From positions 4,794-12,102 of the forward strand of contig MNDB01000027.1 of assembly GCA_001914705.1 (NCBI GenBank): DNA of 7,309 nucleotides. Reading direction: 5' to 3'. The notes beneath the pieces were generated by a model that was not told the DNA's origin, ran no database searches, and was given only the letters and a program-made list of their open reading frames with translations. The stretch is from Actinobacteria bacterium 13_2_20CM_68_14 (GTDB taxonomy: Bacteria > Actinomycetota > Thermoleophilia > Gaiellales > Gaiellaceae). The translations under genes and the position numbers were made by a program. This document shows positions 4,641 through 7,309 of this stretch, in pieces; positions within the stretch are counted from its first letter, which is position 1; each line of letters opens with the position of its first letter.

Positions 4641-5234
4641 GTGCGACTGTTCCGTCGGGGCGACACGGCCTCGACACTCGACCTGCTCGTCGTCGGGCTG
4701 GGGAATCCCGGGCGAGAGCACGAGCGCGACCGCCACAACGTCGGTTGGATGGTGGCTGACGAGCTCGCGCGCCGCATGGACGGCCGCTGGCGCGCCAAGT
4801 TCTCGGGTCAGCTCGCCGAGGTTCGGCTCGATGCCCTGCGGCTCGCCTTGCTCAAGCCCGAGACCTTTATGAACGACTCCGGGCGCTCCGTTGCCGCTGC
4901 GACCCGCTTCTTCAAGGTCGAGCCGGAGTCGCTGCTGGTTGTCCACGACGATGTCGATCTCGAGCCGGGGCGCCTGCAGGCTCGCGCGGGCGGCGGCCTC
5001 GCCGGTCACAACGGTTTGCGCTCGCTCGCGCAGGCACTCGGGACGCAGGAGTTCCTGCGGCTGAGGATCGGCGTCGGCCGGCCCGGCCGCGGCGATCCGC
5101 GATCGGTCGCCGACTACGTGCTCTCCCCATTCGAGCTCGAGGAGGACGTTGGGGCGCTCGTTTCCCGCGCCGCCGAGGCGGTCGAGACGGTCGCGCGCGA
5201 GGGCGTCGAGGCGGCCCAGCAGCGCTTCAACTAG
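4641..5234 (+). CDS. pth: Peptidyl-tRNA hydrolase
   Basis: Cleaves the ester bond of peptidyl-tRNAs that drop off ribosomes, recycling tRNA in the cytoplasm. The product is 197 residues, usual for bacterial Pth after an N-terminal extension of about 12 residues. All family active-site residues are visible: N22 in GLGNPG, H32 in DRHNVGW (general base), N78 in FMND, D103 in VHDDVDL and N124 in GHNGLRS. GTG 4641 is used, with GAAGG at 4629-4633 seven nt upstream; the next ATG would cut into the active site. It begins 3 nt after the rplY stop, so translation is probably coupled; pairing of L25/CTC with Pth is common in bacteria. The usual Gly-Gly before GHNG reads Ala-Gly here (GGGLAGHNG), a conservative change. 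No sign of damage. Confidence 0.96.
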   Translation: MRLFRRGDTASTLDLLVVGLGNPGREHERDRHNVGWMVADELARRMDGRWRAKFSGQLAEVRLDALRLALLKPETFMNDSGRSVAAATRFFKVEPESLLVVHDDVDLEPGRLQARAGGGLAGHNGLRSLAQALGTQEFLRLRIGVGRPGRGDPRSVADYVLSPFELEEDVGALVSRAAEAVETVAREGVEAAQQRFN

Positions 5235-5249
5235 GCGGGCTCACACGGC

Positions 5250-5255
5250 TACGAT
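5250..5255 (+). promoter_or_regulatory. Putative -10 box (TACGAT) upstream of mfd
   Basis: TACGAT in the context GGCTACGATTCG resembles the boxes before rplY and the lysyl-oxidase-like gene. Transcription would start near 5262, exactly where a stable hairpin begins, leaving a leader of about 27 nt before ATG 5289. Mfd could thus have its own promoter besides read-through from pth. Confidence 0.35.
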
Positions 5256-5261
5256 TCGAGC

Positions 5262-5286
5262 GCGGAACCGCGGGTTCCGTCTTTTG
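5262..5286 (+). terminator. Hairpin followed by TCTTTT between pth and mfd (terminator or leader structure)
   Basis: CGGAACC (5263-5269) pairs perfectly with GGTTCCG (5273-5279) over a 3-nt loop, with a possible extra G-T pair, and is followed by TCTTTT (5280-5285). The stem and T-rich run look like an intrinsic terminator for the rplY-pth transcript. It ends only a few nt before ATG 5289, so it could instead attenuate or mask initiation of mfd. Confidence 0.5.
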
Positions 5287-5288
5287 CG

Positions 5289-7309
5289 ATGGACCGACCT
5301 GTCTTGCACGCATTCGTCGACGAGCTCCTCGAGGACGAGCGGCTCGCAGCCTTCGCCGAGGCGCTGCCGACGCGCGCTCGCGTCTCCGAGCCGGCGCTGC
5401 CGCTGCTGCTCGCGTCGCTCCACGAGCGCCTCAATCGGGGTCTCGTTTGCGCGCTGCCCGAGGACGCCGACGCACGGGACGCGGCCGAGGCTGCTGCCTG
5501 GTTCCTCGGCGAGGACCGCGTGGCGCTGCTGCCGAGCCGAGGAGTTCACTGGGCATCGGGCCTCGAGCCGCCGCCGCACCTCGTCGGCGAGCGGGCGCGG
5601 GCGCTCGACGTGCTCGCTCGCGGCGGGCTCGTCTGCGCCTCCGCGACCGCGCTCGCAGAGGGGATGCCGCCGGCGGGCGAGCGGCCTGAGCCGATCGTGG
5701 TCGCCCAGGGGCAGGAGCCGGGAATCGACTTGCTTGCCGAGGGTTTCGCGCTCGCCGGCTACGAACGCGTCGAGCGGGTCGAGGAGCGCGGTCAGTTCGC
5801 CGTCCGCGGCGGGCTGGTCGACGTCTTCCCGACCACGGGCAGGGAGCCGCTGCGAATCGAGCTCTTCGGCGACGAGATCGAGTCGATCCGGGCCTTCTCG
5901 CCATTCACGCAGCGGGCTTTGCATCCCGTCGAGAACGCGGTCGTCTATCCGGCGGCCGAGCGGCGTCCTGACCTGAGCGAGCCGACCCTGCCCGATGACG
6001 ACGAGGTCTTGCGGACGGTGCCCGCGGACCTGGTCCCGCCGTTCGCAGGCGCCCCGGACCTCGTCTGGGAGCCCGACGAGGTACGTGCGGTCGCGCTCGA
6101 GGAGTTGAACGCCGAGCCGAACCTCGCCGGCTCGACGGAGCTCGATCCGCTCCCCGCCAACCAGCCGTTCTCCTTCGAGGCACAGCGGCCGGCGCTCGCC
6201 GCGCGCGGGCTTGCCGAGGCCGAGAACGAGCTCGGCGCGCTCGTGCGCGCAGGGCAGCGGGTCGTCGTCGCCTTCCCGCACCGGGGCGAGGCCCTACGGA
6301 CGCAGAACCTGCTGCGGCGGATCGAGGCGCGCCTGCTCGAGCCCGGCGAGGCACTGCCCGACGAGGCCGAGCTCGTCTTCGCGGTCGCGCCCGCGCGCCG
6401 CGGCTTCGTCTGGCGTGAGCTTGGGCTCGTCCTGCTCGCCGACACGCAGGTCTTCCGTAAGCGTCCGCCCAGAGCTGATGCCCGGCTGGGGCGTGCTCTC
6501 CAAAGCTTCGCCGACCTTCGCACGGGCGACTACGTCGTCCACGAGGACCATGGCGTCGGCCGCCTGCAGGCCTTCGAGACGAAGGAGGTCGCCGGCGTCA
6601 CCCGCGACTACCTGCTGCTCGCCTTCCGGGGCGAGGACCGCCTCTACGTCCCGCACGAGCAGATCGGCAAGGTATCCCGGTACGTCGGGGCGGATTCGCG
6701 CTCGCCCGCGCTCTCCAAGCTTGGCGGCAAGGCCTGGCAGAACCTGAAGAGCCGCGCCCGCGCCAGCCTGCGGGAGCTCGCAGGCGAGCTGCTAGCGCTC
6801 TACGCCCGCCGCCAGCAGGCCGAGGGTCAGGCTTTCGACCTGCGGAACGAGTGGCTGGAGCGACTCGAGACCGAGTTCCCGTACCGGGAGACCGAGGACC
6901 AGCAGCGCGCGATCGAGGCGGTCAAGGAGGACCTCGAGGCGCCGCGGCCGATGGACCGGCTCGTCTGCGGCGACGTGGGCTTCGGCAAGACGGAGGTCGC
7001 CGTTCGGGCCGCCTTCGCTGTCGCCGTCAACGGCAAGCAGACGCTGATGCTCGTGCCGACGACCGTGCTCGCCCAGCAGCACTGGAACACTTTCCGCGAG
7101 CGTTACCGCGACTTTCCGGTCCGCGTCGAGATGATCTCCCGCTTCCGGTCGCCGGCCGATGTGAAGCGCGTGCTTGCCGACTACGCGGAGGGCAAGGTCG
7201 ACGTACTGATCGGTACCCACCGGGTGCTCTCGCGCGACGTGATCCCGAAGCAGCTCGGCCTGATCGTCGTCGACGAGGAGCAGCGTTTCGGCGTCGCGCA
7301 GAAGGAGCT
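5289..7309 (+). CDS. mfd: Transcription-repair coupling factor Mfd (5' part, 3' truncated by window)
   Basis: An ATP-driven DNA translocase that pushes stalled RNA polymerase off DNA and recruits UvrA for nucleotide excision repair. A single unbroken frame gives 673 residues to the right edge. Residues about 1-215 are the UvrB-like N-terminal module, with PPPHLVGERARALDVLARGG (94-113) and FAVRGGLVDVFP (170-181). Residues about 408-480 are the RNA-polymerase-interacting CarD-like domain (TGDYVVHEDHGVGRL, then DRLYVPHEQIGKVSRY). The translocase begins with FPYRETEDQQRAI, Walker A GDVGFGKTE (561-569), motif Ia TTVLAQQH (591-598), IGTHRVLSRD and Walker B DEEQRFG (662-668). Walker A comes about 65 residues earlier than in E. 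coli, so the N-terminal half is compact. The remaining helicase, TRG and C-terminal inhibitory domains lie outside. ATG 5289 is the first start in frame after the pth gap; no Shine-Dalgarno sequence is visible. Confidence 0.96.
   Translation, partial: MDRPVLHAFVDELLEDERLAAFAEALPTRARVSEPALPLLLASLHERLNRGLVCALPEDADARDAAEAAAWFLGEDRVALLPSRGVHWASGLEPPPHLVGERARALDVLARGGLVCASATALAEGMPPAGERPEPIVVAQGQEPGIDLLAEGFALAGYERVERVEERGQFAVRGGLVDVFPTTGREPLRIELFGDEIESIRAFSPFTQRALHPVENAVVYPAAERRPDLSEPTLPDDDEVLRTVPADLVPPFAGAPDLVWEPDEVRAVALEELNAEPNLAGSTELDPLPANQPFSFEAQRPALAARGLAEAENELGALVRAGQRVVVAFPHRGEALRTQNLLRRIEARLLEPGEALPDEAELVFAVAPARRGFVWRELGLVLLADTQVFRKRPPRADARLGRALQSFADLRTGDYVVHEDHGVGRLQAFETKEVAGVTRDYLLLAFRGEDRLYVPHEQIGKVSRYVGADSRSPALSKLGGKAWQNLKSRARASLRELAGELLALYARRQQAEGQAFDLRNEWLERLETEFPYRETEDQQRAIEAVKEDLEAPRPMDRLVCGDVGFGKTEVAVRAAFAVAVNGKQTLMLVPTTVLAQQHWNTFRERYRDFPVRVEMISRFRSPADVKRVLADYAEGKVDVLIGTHRVLSRDVIPKQLGLIVVDEEQRFGVAQKE

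Noticed and set aside
3894..5009. A 371-codon minus-strand open frame opposite rplY and pth
   Set aside because: It is the antisense of two firmly identified genes; its content is explained by their codon bias.
5149..6747. Other long open frames on both strands overlapping mfd
   Set aside because: Mfd domains occur continuously in the frame beginning at 5289; the alternatives are Ser/Arg/Ala-rich shadows.

Overview
The window is about 7.3 kb of high-GC DNA. It looks like the chromosome of a Gram-positive actinobacterium, probably Thermoleophilia/Gaiellales-like. That placement is an inference from the gene order glmU-prs-rplY(ctc)-pth-mfd, the long CTC-type L25 with an acidic tail, the GC-rich codon use and the GTG/TTG starts; no marker gene fixes the taxon.

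Layout. 1-784: the 3' part of glmU (peptidoglycan precursor synthesis), running in from the left. 777-1764: prs (PRPP synthase), overlapping glmU by 8 nt but broken. About 62 nt appear to be missing at about 1440, which deletes the catalytic flexible loop and shifts the frame. 1765-3763: a small accessory patch between prs and rplY. It holds a secreted lysyl-oxidase-like protein (1873-2646), an unrecognised membrane protein with a 48-residue tandem repeat (2740-3501, ending in a small terminator), and a short unrecognised gene on the minus strand (3560-3763). 3764-3908: a divergent promoter region with a large compound inverted repeat. 3909-4637: ribosomal protein L25/CTC. 4641-5234: peptidyl-tRNA hydrolase, coupled to L25. 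5235-5288: a short gap with a TANNNT box and a hairpin followed by T residues. 5289 to the right edge: the first 673 codons of mfd, intact in one frame up to the Walker B motif.

How the genes relate. The core genes are housekeeping functions often kept together: nucleotide-sugar and PRPP supply, translation (L25, Pth) and transcription-coupled repair (Mfd). The 1.7-2 kb patch between prs and rplY looks foreign to this series. It is flanked by an imperfect repeat of the last about 30 nt of prs, so an insertion at the prs 3' end is possible but unproven.

Most noteworthy: (i) the prs lesion, either a real inactivation of a normally essential enzyme or an assembly/strain-mixture artefact; (ii) the bacterial lysyl oxidase homologue that keeps both cofactor-forming residues; (iii) the duplicated 48-residue module; (iv) a shared GCTAC-R-M-TT box close to three gene starts, suggesting leaderless transcription for two of them; (v) structured intergenic DNA before rplY and mfd. 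No RNA gene, CRISPR array, transposase or integrase was seen.
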